Shown: piece after piece, positions 20,416-28,291 of the stretch
Layout of the letters: each line of letters begins with the position of its first letter
Position numbering within the stretch: position 1 is the stretch's first letter
Assembly: GCA_964542535.1 (NCBI GenBank)
Contig: CAZIUE010000004.1
Span: 62,001 to 126,000, forward strand
Length of the DNA stretch: 64,000 bases
Direction of reading: 5' to 3'
DNA from: Pseudopelobacter sp964542535
GTDB lineage: Bacteria > Desulfobacterota > Desulfuromonadia > Geobacterales > Pseudopelobacteraceae
Position numbers and translations under genes: made by a program
The notes under the pieces: model-generated
The model's input: the letters and a program-made list of their open reading frames with translations, nothing else
Databases searched by the model: none
What the model was told of the DNA's origin: nothing

Positions 20416-20997
20416 ATGGAATTTGCGAAAATCTTGAAACACCGCCGCGAGGAGCTGGGCTTGGGTGTCCGGGAGACTGCCCGCCTCACTGACCGCCCGC
20501 ATGTGCCGGCCCCGATCAAATCCCCGGTCTATATTTCCCGCCTGGAGAACAAGGTTGTGGAGGAGATGAAAGCCGAATCAATCTCCATCGACAAGCTCTG
20601 GGCTTTAGGTGTGGCGCTCCGGGTGTCCCCGTTGGTGTTCTTTGCTCAAAGCCGATCGATGTTCGACCCGATCGACCAAATCCCCCAATTCGGAATACGT
20701 GAAGCGCCAACCCCTGTGACCCTGTCGCAGTTTTTGCACGACCGGCGCAAAGAGTTGAGCCTCACGCTGCAACAGGTAGAGGAAATGTCGCGGCGGGTCT
20801 CCCCGTGGTCAATCAGTAGTGCCTATCTTTGCGAGGTGGAAACGGATGCGGATGGGGCGTCGGAGCGAATTTCGGCGGAGAAACTCTGGGCCATTGCCAG
20901 GGTATACGATACTGACCCGCTTCTGCTCTATGTGCTGTCTCGAAAGGTGGATCCACGCTACCTGTCGTCTGCGTCGAGGGACAGGCTTTTTTCGTAG
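20416..20997 (+). CDS. Tandem HTH (XRE-type) DNA-binding protein
   Basis: A 193-residue protein with two Xre/Cro-like helix-turn-helix units. The first is at about 1-65 (FAKILKHRREELGLGVRETARL) and the second at about 98-165 (LSQFLHDRRKELSLTLQQVEEMS). Each is followed by a similar EKLWAI/DKLWAL helix, so it looks like an internal duplication. I prefer the ATG at 20416, although a TTG at 20386 is possible; neither has a strong SD. As the first gene inside the island it may control island genes or excision. No catalytic domain is present. Confidence 0.7.
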   Translation: MEFAKILKHRREELGLGVRETARLTDRPHVPAPIKSPVYISRLENKVVEEMKAESISIDKLWALGVALRVSPLVFFAQSRSMFDPIDQIPQFGIREAPTPVTLSQFLHDRRKELSLTLQQVEEMSRRVSPWSISSAYLCEVETDADGASERISAEKLWAIARVYDTDPLLLYVLSRKVDPRYLSSASRDRLFS

Positions 20998-21008
20998 GCA
21001 TCTAGTAT

Positions 21009-21135
21009 TGTGCGTATTCCGGCCGAAACCGGTTACCATTACGGCGGGAAAGCGTCCACCGTTCCGGCGCCAATCCGGCCAGTATTCCGCCGGGAATCCG
21101 GCCAGCGTTCCGGAGCAATCCGGCCAGTATATGAG
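21009..21135 (+). mobile_element. IS21-family left-end sequence with terminal repeats
   Basis: Upstream of the istA fragment are three copies of AATCCGGCCAGYRT, at about 21072, 21095 and 21117 (spacing 22-23 bases), preceded by related CCGG-rich sequence from 21009. Multiple short repeats at the ends are typical of IS21 elements. The right end was not found. Confidence 0.6.
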
Positions 21136-21200
21136 AGTGTAGTCACGGGGTAACTCACCCCGGTATCCTGCCTTCCTTGATTCGAAATGAGGAGGGCGAG

Positions 21201-21779
21201 ATGCCGAGAGAAAGAGTTGCCATGCGAAAAATACGTGAGATACTGCGCCTGGTCTGGGCCTGCAACCAGAGCCGGCGCGATGCTGCTAAAAGCTGCGGTG
21301 TCGGCAAGAGCACCGTTAATGACACGATCAATCGAGCCGTTGCCGCGGGGCTTTCCTGGCCCTTCGAGTTTGACGACGAATCCCTGGAAAAGCTCCTCTA
21401 TCCTCCCCCCATCCGCCCCTCTCTGCGCAAGCTGACCCAACCCGACTGGCAGTCCCTGCACGACGAACTTGCCCGGAACAAGAACCTGACGCTGATGCTC
21501 CTGTGGCAGGAGTACAAGGAGATGGAACCGTCAGGCTACCAGTACAGCCAGTTCTGTGAACTCTACCGGCAATGGCGCAAAAAGCTGGATCACTCCATGC
21601 GCCAGGAGCACCGTGCCGGCGAGAAATTCTTCGTAGACTACAGCGGCCAGACGGTCGAGATCCTCGATTCCGCCACCGGCGAAGTGCGGGAAGCCCAGAT
21701 GTTCGTGGGAGTGATGGGGGGTAGTAACCAAACCTATGCCGTGGCTACCTGGACCCAGTCGCTGCCGGACTGGATCGGC
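21201..21779 (+). pseudogene. Truncated IS21-family transposase IstA
   Basis: About 193 residues of an IstA N-terminus: a helix-turn-helix region (RRDAAKSCGVGKSTVNDTINRAV), the linker LHDELARNKNLTLMLLWQEYK, and the start of the DDE core (GEKFFVDYSGQTVEI, with its first Asp). The ATG at 21201 follows GAGGAGGG. Similarity stops at about SLPDWIGS, where serine acetyltransferase sequence continues in the same frame without a stop. No istB is present. The element is a decayed fragment that probably arose by an IS-adjacent deletion. Confidence 0.85.
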
Positions 21780-22155
21780 TCGGATATTCACCCTGCCGCG
21801 GTGATTGGTCGGGGCATCCTCATTGACCACGGCTCCGGAGTCGTCATTGGCGAAACAGCCGTGGTCGGTGACAATGTCTCCATCCTGCATGAAGTTACCC
21901 TGGGTGGCACCGGCAAGGAGGGGGGCGATCGGCATCCGAAGGTGGAGAGTGGGGTCATGATCGGCGCGGGCGCAAAGATTCTGTGAAACATTAGGATCGG
22001 CGCCTGCTCGAAAATCGCGGCCGGGAGCGTGGTCCTTGCCGAAGCCCCCCCACTCCACAGTCGCCGACATTCCCGCCAGAATTGTCGGCAGACTAATAGC
22101 GGAAGAGCCGGCATACCAGATGAATCAGCATATCGAGTCAGACTACTGCATCTAA
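21780..22155 (+). pseudogene. cysE: Serine O-acetyltransferase C-terminal remnant
   Basis: The sequence DIHPAAVIGRGILIDHGSGVV and onward is the hexapeptide-repeat domain of CysE (serine + acetyl-CoA to O-acetylserine), including GGTGKEGGDRHPK. It is joined in frame to IstA and has lost its N-terminal two thirds. A TGA at 21984-21986 replaces an expected Gly codon. The homology continues (RIGACSKIAAGSVVLAE), then shifts frame in a C7 run at about 22045-22051 and finishes as HSTVADIPARIVG to a TAA at 22155. It cannot make active CysE. The cell must supply O-acetylserine from another locus for cysK. Confidence 0.87.
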
Positions 22156-22301
22156 ATCGCACCATAATCACCAAATTTTGCGATAATCACCAATCACGAT
22201 TTTCCATACGGAAACGTAACGGAACGAAGTTGCTGAAGTGACTGAAAAAAGCTGCTGACACCGTTTGATGCTCTATTCTTTCAGAGATCAGGAAAAACGA
22301 C

Positions 22302-22337
22302 TTGACAATATTGTCATTCAATCTATAGTCTAACTAT
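22302..22337 (+). promoter_or_regulatory. rrf2 promoter with two palindromes; leaderless transcript likely
   Basis: TTGACA (22302-22307), a 16-base spacer and TATAGT (22324-22329) form a strong promoter. The -35 is nested in the perfect 14-bp palindrome TGACAATATTGTCA (22303-22316). The -10 is nested in TATAGT-CTA-ACTATA (22324-22338). The ATG at 22338 lies only eight bases after the -10, so the mRNA would start at or near its first codon. The layout suggests autorepression. Confidence 0.7.
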
Positions 22338-22802
22338 ATGTTGATCTCAAAGAAAACAAAATACGCCCTCAAGGCGCTGATCCATCTGGCTGAGCTGAAG
22401 AATTCCCAGCCGGTTCTCATCTCGGAATTGGCCCATGCCGAGAGCATCCCCAAGAAGTTCCTCGAATTCATTCTACTCACCCTGCGGAAGGGGGGCATCC
22501 TGCAGAGTCGGGTCGGCAAGGGTGGGGGTTACTATCTGGCCATGGAACCTTCCAAGGTGACCATCGGAAGCGTGGTCAGGATCCTGGAAGGGGATCTGGC
22601 GCCGGTGCAATGCCTCAGCGAAACGAACCACGCCCGCTGCGACGAATGCCAAGACGAGCAGACCTGCGGCATAAAATTGGTGATGGTCGATGTCAACACG
22701 GCCCTGACCCAGGCTCTCGACGGCCTGACCCTGGCGGACATGCTTGAGCGGAGCAAGCTGGCGGCCCAGAAACAGTCGCAGATTCTCGACTTCAGCATCT
22801 AA
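22338..22802 (+). CDS. Rrf2-family transcriptional regulator (CymR/IscR-like)
   Basis: A 154-residue winged-helix regulator that begins MLISKKTKYALKALIHLA, the usual Rrf2 start. The recognition region LISELAHAESIPKKFLEFILLTLRKGG and the wing GRVGKGGGYYLA-type motif follow. Four cysteines (CLSETNHARCDECQDEQTC, about 94-112) occupy the place of the IscR cluster ligands, with one more Cys than IscR, so an Fe-S or thiol sensor is plausible. It lies directly upstream of cysK, as CymR-type sulfur regulators often do. Probable role: control of island sulfur genes in response to cysteine or Fe-S status. Confidence 0.88.
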   Translation: MLISKKTKYALKALIHLAELKNSQPVLISELAHAESIPKKFLEFILLTLRKGGILQSRVGKGGGYYLAMEPSKVTIGSVVRILEGDLAPVQCLSETNHARCDECQDEQTCGIKLVMVDVNTALTQALDGLTLADMLERSKLAAQKQSQILDFSI

Positions 22803-22818
22803 TTTTTTTATCACAAAA

Positions 22819-22837
22819 GTCTATATTTTCTGTAGAC
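22819..22837 (+). promoter_or_regulatory. Candidate operator upstream of cysK
   Basis: GTCTA (22819-22823) and TAGAC (22833-22837) form an inverted repeat in the AT-rich gap before cysK. The AGTCTA core also occurs in the palindrome at the rrf2 -10. AAGGAGGC (22848-22855) provides the cysK ribosome binding site. Confidence 0.35.
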
Positions 22838-22861
22838 AACCAAAGAAAAGGAGGCAAGAGC

Positions 22862-23815
22862 ATGAGCAGGATCTACGCGGACAATTCGCAGTCAATCGGC
22901 AATACGCCGCTGATCAAGTTGAATCACCTCGTCAGCGACAGCAAAGCAACCATTCTGGCAAAGATCGAGGGACGCAACCCCGCCTACTCGGTCAAATGCC
23001 GCATCGGCGCCAACCTGATCTGGGATGCAGAAAAACGTGGTGTCCTCAAACCGGGCGTTGAAATCATCGAGCCAACCTCCGGAAACACCGGCATCGCCCT
23101 GGCCTATGTGGCCGCGGCCCGCGGCTACAAGTTGACCCTGACCATGCCGGAAACCATGAGTATCGAGCGCAGGCGCGTCCTGGCCGCCCTGGGGGCAAAT
23201 CTGATCCTTACCCCCGGCGCCGAAGGGATGAAGGGGGCCATCACCCGCGCCGAAGAGATCGCCACCTCCGATCCGCAGAAGTATTTTATTCCACAACAAT
23301 TCAAGAATCAGGCCAACCCCGAGATCCATGAAAAGACTACCGGCCCCGAGATCTGGGATGACACGGACGGCGCCATCGATGTCTTGATATCAGGGGTGGG
23401 AACCGGCGGCACCATTACCGGCATCTCCCGCTACATCAAAAACACCAAGGGAAAGAAGATAACCTCAGTGGCTGTCGAGCCAAAGGAGAGCCCGGTCATC
23501 AGCCAGCATCTGGCCGGCCAGCCGCTCCAACCGGCCCCGCACAAGATTCAGGGGATAGGCGCCGGTTTCATCCCGGAAACCCTGGACCTGTCAATCGTTG
23601 ACCGGGTCGAGCAGGTGGACAGCAACGAGGCCTTGGACTATGCCCGCCGCCTGGCCAAAGAAGAGGGGATACTGGTCGGCATCTCCAGCGGCGCGGCCAT
23701 AGCCGTTGCGGCGCGACTCGCACAACTGGATGAATTCAGTGGCAAGACCATCGTCGCCATTCTTCCGGACGGCGCGGAACGCTACCTATCCACCGCTCTG
23801 TTCGAGGGGATCTGA
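22862..23815 (+). CDS. cysK: Cysteine synthase A (O-acetylserine sulfhydrylase)
   Basis: PLP enzyme that makes cysteine from O-acetylserine and sulfide; 317 residues. The Lys-bearing motif PAYSVKCRIGA, the substrate loop TSGNTGIALAY and the PLP phosphate loop GVGTGGTITG are present, as is the SSGAAIA segment near the C-terminus. AAGGAGG precedes the ATG. It follows the Rrf2 gene by 59 bases and precedes the YezD-like gene by one base. It is the sink for sulfide made by the sulfite reductase encoded at 42-43 kb. Confidence 0.96.
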   Translation: MSRIYADNSQSIGNTPLIKLNHLVSDSKATILAKIEGRNPAYSVKCRIGANLIWDAEKRGVLKPGVEIIEPTSGNTGIALAYVAAARGYKLTLTMPETMSIERRRVLAALGANLILTPGAEGMKGAITRAEEIATSDPQKYFIPQQFKNQANPEIHEKTTGPEIWDDTDGAIDVLISGVGTGGTITGISRYIKNTKGKKITSVAVEPKESPVISQHLAGQPLQPAPHKIQGIGAGFIPETLDLSIVDRVEQVDSNEALDYARRLAKEEGILVGISSGAAIAVAARLAQLDEFSGKTIVAILPDGAERYLSTALFEGI

Positions 23816-23816
23816 C

Positions 23817-23999
23817 ATGGCCATACAAAGCCCGGATCCGTGGAACAGGGAACTGGAGCGCCTGGTACGTGAAGCACTGTACTCTATCCGTTTCGGAACG
23901 GTTTGTCTGGTGGTTCAGGACGGCCGAGTGGTCCAGGTTGGCAAGAGCGAAATGATCCGCATCAACCGGACAGGACACATCGACGACAGCGGAATATAA
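23817..23999 (+). CDS. YezD/DUF2292-like small protein
   Basis: A 60-residue protein with a conserved core (REALYSIRFGTVCLVVQDGRVVQVGKSEMIRI) that matches the small DUF2292/YezD family. That family is commonly found beside sulfur-assimilation genes and has no settled function. The ATG at 23817 follows the cysK stop by one base, so it is translationally coupled to cysK. An intrinsic terminator follows. Confidence 0.85.
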   Translation: MAIQSPDPWNRELERLVREALYSIRFGTVCLVVQDGRVVQVGKSEMIRINRTGHIDDSGI

Positions 24000-24027
24000 C
24001 AAGTAACCAAGCTGACCAGACCGCTGG

Positions 24028-24060
24028 AGGCCGAGGGAGCAGCCCCTCGGCCTTTATTTT
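24028..24060 (+). terminator. Intrinsic terminator of the rrf2-cysK-yezD unit
   Basis: AGGCCGAGGG (24028-24037) pairs with CCCTCGGCCT (24044-24053) around a six-base loop, followed by TTATTTT. It ends the rightward unit. Confidence 0.85.
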
Positions 24061-24074
24061 ATGGAGGACCATCC

Positions 24075-24543
24075 ATGTCACAGCAAGCATGCTCAAAAGA
24101 GCGCGTCGTTCATGGCCACCCCTGCTTCGGGGGCAATCGGCACAAAAATGGACGCATCCATCTGCCGGTTGCGCCGCGCTGCAACATCCGCTACGCCTAC
24201 TACGACCGCAAGCATGCCTGCGCCAACGAATCACGCCCCGGCGTAACCAGCCGCCTGCTCACCCCTTTTCAGGCTTTTGAGCATGTGCGCTCCATAAAGT
24301 CGGACGAAAAAATTGGGAAGAGCATCAAGGTAGGGGCGTCGCCGGACCGGGCGATCCGCTGGCCAATGAAGAAACGTTTGAAATATTTCGGCTGGTGAAG
24401 GCGGAATTCCCCGAGATGCTGCTCTGCCTGAGCACAAACGGTCTCATGCTCCCCGACAGGGTCGATGAACTGGCATCCCTGGGGATGCACAGCCTGACGG
24501 TCACCATCAATGCGGTCGATCCTGTGATGGCGCGCGGAGTAAA
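24075..24543 (+). pseudogene. NifB-like radical-SAM protein remnant
   Basis: HPCFGGNRHKNGRIHLPVAPRC followed by SRPGVTSRLLTPFQAF is the N-terminus of a NifB-type radical-SAM protein. The cluster motif CxxxCxxC here reads CNIRYAYY: the second and third Cys codons have become TAC (Tyr). The frame shifts around 24330, after which GPGDPLANEETFEIFRLVKAEF and LLCLSTNGLMLPDRVDELA continue in another frame. Homology ends near 24540 at a perfect hairpin. The protein cannot bind the 4Fe-4S/SAM cluster and is truncated. Such genes often flank sulfur or nitrogenase cofactor genes. Confidence 0.85.
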
Positions 24544-24544
24544 C

Positions 24545-24567
24545 ATCCCCCGGCACAGCCGGGGGAT
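24545..24567. repeat. Hairpin repeat CATCCCCCGGCACAGC, copy 1
   Basis: ATCCCCCGG and CCGGGGGAT (24545-24553 and 24559-24567) form a perfect hairpin around CACAG. Sixteen bases (24544-24559) recur exactly at 45651-45666. The copy marks the point where the NifB-like homology stops, so it may be a mobile-element end or a dispersed repeat. Confidence 0.5.
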
Positions 24568-24747
24568 CACTCAGATGAATTTTTTCTACTAAACACTTGA
24601 AAACAAGCGGTTATTTCCGATTCATCGTCGACGTATTCCCTTTACAGGCCGATTACCGCTGTGGTAGCCTTGCGAAAATCAACCGGTCCCGTGGCTCGGA
24701 GCCTCTCTCCCGCGATAATCCAAGCCATGGAACCACAGGAGTTTTCA

Positions 24748-25755
24748 ATGAAACGCAAGGCCCTTGGCCTCCTCTCCGGGGGGCTCGACTCCACCTTGGC
24801 GGTCAAGATGATGCTGGACATGGGTATCGAGGTGGAGGCACTTAACTTCACCTCCCCCTTCTGCACCTGCACCGGCAAGAACGCGGGGTGCAAATCCGAG
24901 GCGGTCCGGGTCGCCGAAGAATTCCGGATCCCGATCAAGGTAATCCACAAGGGACTCGATTACCTGGAAATCATCCGTGACCCGAAGCATGGCTACGGCA
25001 AGGGGATCAACCCCTGCGTGGACTGCCGCATCTACCTGCTTAAAAAAGCTAAGGAGTACATGGCTGAAAGCGGCTCCCACTTCGTCATTACCGGCGAGGT
25101 ACTGGGTCAGCGCCCCATGAGCCAGCGCCGCGACACCCTGCGGGTGATCGAGCGGGAGAGCGGCCTGGAGGGACTCCTGCTGCGGCCGCTGTCGGCCCAC
25201 CACTTCGAGCCGACCACCCCGGAACTGGAGGGGTGGGTGGACCGGGAGAAGCTGCTGTCCATCAAGGGGCGTTCCCGTAAGGAGCAGATCCAGCTTGCCG
25301 ACGACCTGGATGTGAAGAACTACCCCTGTCCAGCCGGTGGCTGCCTGCTGACGGAAACGTCCTTCGCACCCAAGGTGCGGGACGTCTTCGACCACTGCGA
25401 CGAACTCAACCAGCGAGACTTCCGGCTGCTCAAGCTGGGCCGCCACTTCCGCATCGGAGAGCGGACCAAGCTGATTGTCGGCAGGGACGAGAACGAAAAC
25501 AGGCTGTTGGAGGCGGCCCTGCAGCCGGGAGAGACTGCACTGCGTTGGATGGACGGCAACACCCCCCTGGGGGTGATGATGGGGAGGCAGGACGGGGAAC
25601 TTCTCGACCTGGCCGGCCGCCTGCTGCTGCGTTACACCCGGGCCGACACGGGGGCAAGCTGCCGGGTGCGGGTTGCCGTCAACGGAGCGGAGTCCATCAG
25701 GATGGTGCCCCACGCCATCGACGAGGCAGAGATGGAGCGCTACCGCATCGCGTAG
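24748..25755 (+). CDS. PP-loop ATPase, tRNA-thiolation-like (ThiI/MnmA-type)
   Basis: A 335-residue cytosolic protein. The ATG at 24748 follows CAGGAG. The PP-loop SGGLDS is at residues 10-15, as in MnmA and ThiI tRNA thiolases. Cysteines occur as CTCTGKNAGC (39-48), CVDC (90-93) and CPAGGC (194-199). Such cysteines could hold a metal cluster or a persulfide. The C-terminal 130 residues lack an obvious THUMP or rhodanese domain. It probably adenylates tRNA for sulfur insertion, but the modified base is unknown. Its place in a sulfur island fits a sulfur-transfer role. Confidence 0.72.
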   Translation: MKRKALGLLSGGLDSTLAVKMMLDMGIEVEALNFTSPFCTCTGKNAGCKSEAVRVAEEFRIPIKVIHKGLDYLEIIRDPKHGYGKGINPCVDCRIYLLKKAKEYMAESGSHFVITGEVLGQRPMSQRRDTLRVIERESGLEGLLLRPLSAHHFEPTTPELEGWVDREKLLSIKGRSRKEQIQLADDLDVKNYPCPAGGCLLTETSFAPKVRDVFDHCDELNQRDFRLLKLGRHFRIGERTKLIVGRDENENRLLEAALQPGETALRWMDGNTPLGVMMGRQDGELLDLAGRLLLRYTRADTGASCRVRVAVNGAESIRMVPHAIDEAEMERYRIA

Positions 25756-25937
25756 CCATCCTCAATTCCAGTCTGTCCGGAGCGGACAAGGCCGCTACGC
25801 TGGCCGATGAGGCGGGATATGCCAGAGGCGGTGATTCGTGGCATGGAGGCTGTACACCGAGGGTACGGCACAGAGTCAAAAAACTGTCCGCCGAATTCAC
25901 GCCCACACTGTTCATCCTGTTGTACATAGATGATCCC

Positions 25938-27662
25938 ATGAAACATTTTTTTGCCGTCCTGTCCCTACTCTTCGGACTCCATAGTATTGATCCACCGGTT
26001 TTTGCCGAAGACCTGGTTGTGTCGCGCGCCGTGCTGGAAGATAGGGCCGGAACGCTGACGATCGCCGATGCAGCGAGAAGCACGTTCAAACCGGTCGGCC
26101 CCACGCTTTCCAGGGGCTTCACCAACTCCGCGTATTGGCTGCGCCTGCGTGTCCGGGCACCCGCCAAGGGGAGCGAGGTGGAACTTTTCATCCGCCAACC
26201 CTATCTCAATGAAATCCGCCTTTACGAAGCCGATGCGGGACACCCGTCAAGCTGGAAGACGCGCGTGACCGGCAACCACTACGCGTACAGCGAGCGTGAC
26301 CGCGCCAGAAGTTCTCTGGGATTTGTCGTCAATGTCACCTCCCCCGAGGCCACCTACTATCTTCGTGTGAAGACCAGGTCCACGTTGCAGATAAGTGTGG
26401 AAGCCCTGCACCCGGAGGAGGCGGAACACAAGAGCCACCAGTTCGATCTGCTGGAGGTGTTTTTCGTGACCTCCATGCTGTTGTTGCTGCTCTGGGCGAT
26501 GCACAGCTATCTGCTGGACCGGTTGCCGGTGGTTGGACTGTTTGCCATTCACCAAGCAGTGTACACACTGTATGGCATAGCCATTACGGGCTACCTGGCT
26601 CCCCTGCTCCCCGCCGGTTTTCCTCAACTGGCGGATTTATCCATCGCCGTTCCCTACTGCGCGGTAAGCTTCACGACACTGCTCTTTTGCCGGACTCTGT
26701 TCACCCCCTACCAGCCACCTCCGCTGCTGATGCGCGGGATCAACCTGTTGCTGCTGCTGTTTCCCCTTCAATTGGCGGCAATGGCGTTTGGATATACGAC
26801 CTTTGCCATAACCCTCAACGCCGTGCTGATCCGGGTCAGCTGGTGGTATTTTGTCGTCATGACCTTTACCCTCCGTAAAGAGCACTCGCCGAGCCGGCGT
26901 TTGCTGCAACTCTTCTTTGTCACAATTACGCTTATTTTCACCCTGTTCTGGCTTTCCGGTTACAGCAGCCAGTTAGGCCCGATCAACAATATGGGCAGAC
27001 AGATACTGATTGCCAACGGCCTTATCATTGGCGGTCTGTTTGCCATGATCTTAAACTCGCGTTTACGCAGCTTGCAGCAGGAGGCGCAGCAATCCGCCCT
27101 TGACCTTCTCGTGGCACAAAAAACCCTTGAACTCGAACGCACCCTCAAGGAAAAGGCGGAGATACAGGCACGAACCGACTACCTGACCGGGCTCCACAAC
27201 CGACGTCACTTCATTGAGCAAGCCGAGCATGAGCTCGCACGTGCGTTACGTTACCATAGGCCGCTATCGCTGCTCATGATTGACATTGACCGTTTCAAAA
27301 CGATCAACGACACCTGGGGACACAGCACCGGCGATGCAGTTCTTCGGAAAGTGTCACTCCTGATCCGGAATGCGCTTCGCGAGGTGGATATCATGGGTCG
27401 TATGGGTGGAGAAGAGTTCGCCGCAGTTCTGGTTGAAATCGACGTGGAGCACGCCATGCAGGTGGCACAACGTCTCTGCACCACGGTCGCGGAAACCAGC
27501 ATAGTTCTGCAGAAGGGCGAATCGATGCAGGTCACCATCTCGCTTGGACTCACAGGATTGAAAGGTCGCGACATCACTTTCGACAGTTTGCTGAAGGAAG
27601 CAGACCTGGCCCTGTACAGGGCAAAGCAATCGGGACGCAACAGGGTTGTGTGCAACAATTAG
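25938..27662 (+). CDS. 7TMR-DISM membrane sensor diguanylate cyclase
   Basis: A 574-residue signalling protein. A signal peptide (1-22) is followed by a periplasmic 7TMR-DISMED2-like beta domain (about 30-160), then seven membrane helices (about 180-385), a short coiled coil and a GGDEF domain (about 405-570). The active site reads GGEEF, compatible with diguanylate cyclase activity. An RxxD inhibitory site (REVD) lies exactly five residues before it, so product inhibition is expected. The start is set at the signal peptide ATG (25938); the open frame upstream has no such feature. The ligand is unknown. Confidence 0.88.
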   Translation: MKHFFAVLSLLFGLHSIDPPVFAEDLVVSRAVLEDRAGTLTIADAARSTFKPVGPTLSRGFTNSAYWLRLRVRAPAKGSEVELFIRQPYLNEIRLYEADAGHPSSWKTRVTGNHYAYSERDRARSSLGFVVNVTSPEATYYLRVKTRSTLQISVEALHPEEAEHKSHQFDLLEVFFVTSMLLLLLWAMHSYLLDRLPVVGLFAIHQAVYTLYGIAITGYLAPLLPAGFPQLADLSIAVPYCAVSFTTLLFCRTLFTPYQPPPLLMRGINLLLLLFPLQLAAMAFGYTTFAITLNAVLIRVSWWYFVVMTFTLRKEHSPSRRLLQLFFVTITLIFTLFWLSGYSSQLGPINNMGRQILIANGLIIGGLFAMILNSRLRSLQQEAQQSALDLLVAQKTLELERTLKEKAEIQARTDYLTGLHNRRHFIEQAEHELARALRYHRPLSLLMIDIDRFKTINDTWGHSTGDAVLRKVSLLIRNALREVDIMGRMGGEEFAAVLVEIDVEHAMQVAQRLCTTVAETSIVLQKGESMQVTISLGLTGLKGRDITFDSLLKEADLALYRAKQSGRNRVVCNN

Positions 27663-27686
27663 TATGACGGTTCATCACACCTTCGA

Positions 27687-27848
27687 TTACGCCAGCGCCG
27701 ACAACGCCTGCTCCAACTGATCCACGGTCGGATTTCCCCAGCAGGTGTTGATTAAGGGGATATCCACCAGCAACCCCTCCACGGAGAACGAGGCATCCGG
27801 GTCGGCGATGAAGGTGGTTGACATGTCTTTCCGTTCCTGCGTTTTCAT
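27687..27848 (-). CDS. Small 53-residue protein, unknown
   Basis: Reads MKTQERKDMSTTFIADPD and ends NTCWGNPTVDQLEQALSALA, with one Cys and one Trp in a CWGNP turn. The ATG overlaps the DUF2325 stop as ATGA (27845-27848), the usual sign of translational coupling. A second ATG at 27824 has AGGAACGGAAAG before it and would give 45 residues. I do not recognise the family. It ends 24 bases from the convergent diguanylate cyclase gene. Confidence 0.55.
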   Translation of the reverse strand: MKTQERKDMSTTFIADPDASFSVEGLLVDIPLINTCWGNPTVDQLEQALSALA

Positions 27849-28198
27849 ATCCCGGGCTGCCTGACGTCATGCGGTCCGGAAATCCGCCACCGACCGTGCA
27901 AATCCGACTCAGCCAGCTGCTGCTTGACACAATTGATGCAGTCCCGCAGGGCGCAGACGCCGCAATTGTGGGACATGACCACCGGAATCTCCTTCGTGGA
28001 GGCGCTGTTCACGGCCTGATTGCGGGCCTGATGGGATACCTTGTTGGTGAAGATCACCACGGCTTGGGAATGCCCGATCTTTGCCTCCATATTGTTTTCA
28101 GACCGGGTAAAGATACGCAGATCAACCCCCAGTTTTTCAGCCTCCTGCAGGTAATGTTTCTGAAGCCGATCCATTCCGCCAATCAGTGATACCCGCAT
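27845..28198 (-). CDS. DUF2325 family protein
   Basis: A 117-residue protein that begins MRVSLIGGMDRLQKHYLQEAE and has the conserved core SHNCGVCALRDCINC, as in DUF2325 proteins. Four cysteines in the CxxCxxxxCxxC pattern suggest metal or Fe-S binding. GGGGGAGGAAAT precedes the ATG at 28198. The longer upstream frame is not supported. It is followed by a coupled small gene and preceded, 93 bases away, by a hydrolase gene. The family function is unknown. Confidence 0.8.
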   Translation of the reverse strand: MRVSLIGGMDRLQKHYLQEAEKLGVDLRIFTRSENNMEAKIGHSQAVVIFTNKVSHQARNQAVNSASTKEIPVVMSHNCGVCALRDCINCVKQQLAESDLHGRWRISGPHDVRQPGI

Positions 28199-28291
28199 AT
28201 TTCCTCCCCCCACGGCAAGCCTGCATGGGTAGTGCATCACAGCAGCCATGGAACCGTTCGGACAGCCTCCGCCCTCCCCCGGGCTGTCCCT

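Noticed and set aside
21060..21135. CRISPR-like short repeats AATCCGGCCAG
   Set aside because: Only three imperfect copies occur 22-23 bases apart, next to IstA and without cas genes, which fits IS21 terminal repeats.
22029..22241. A 70-residue reading frame after the cysE remnant
   Set aside because: It runs out of frame through the recognisable cysE tail and has no SD.
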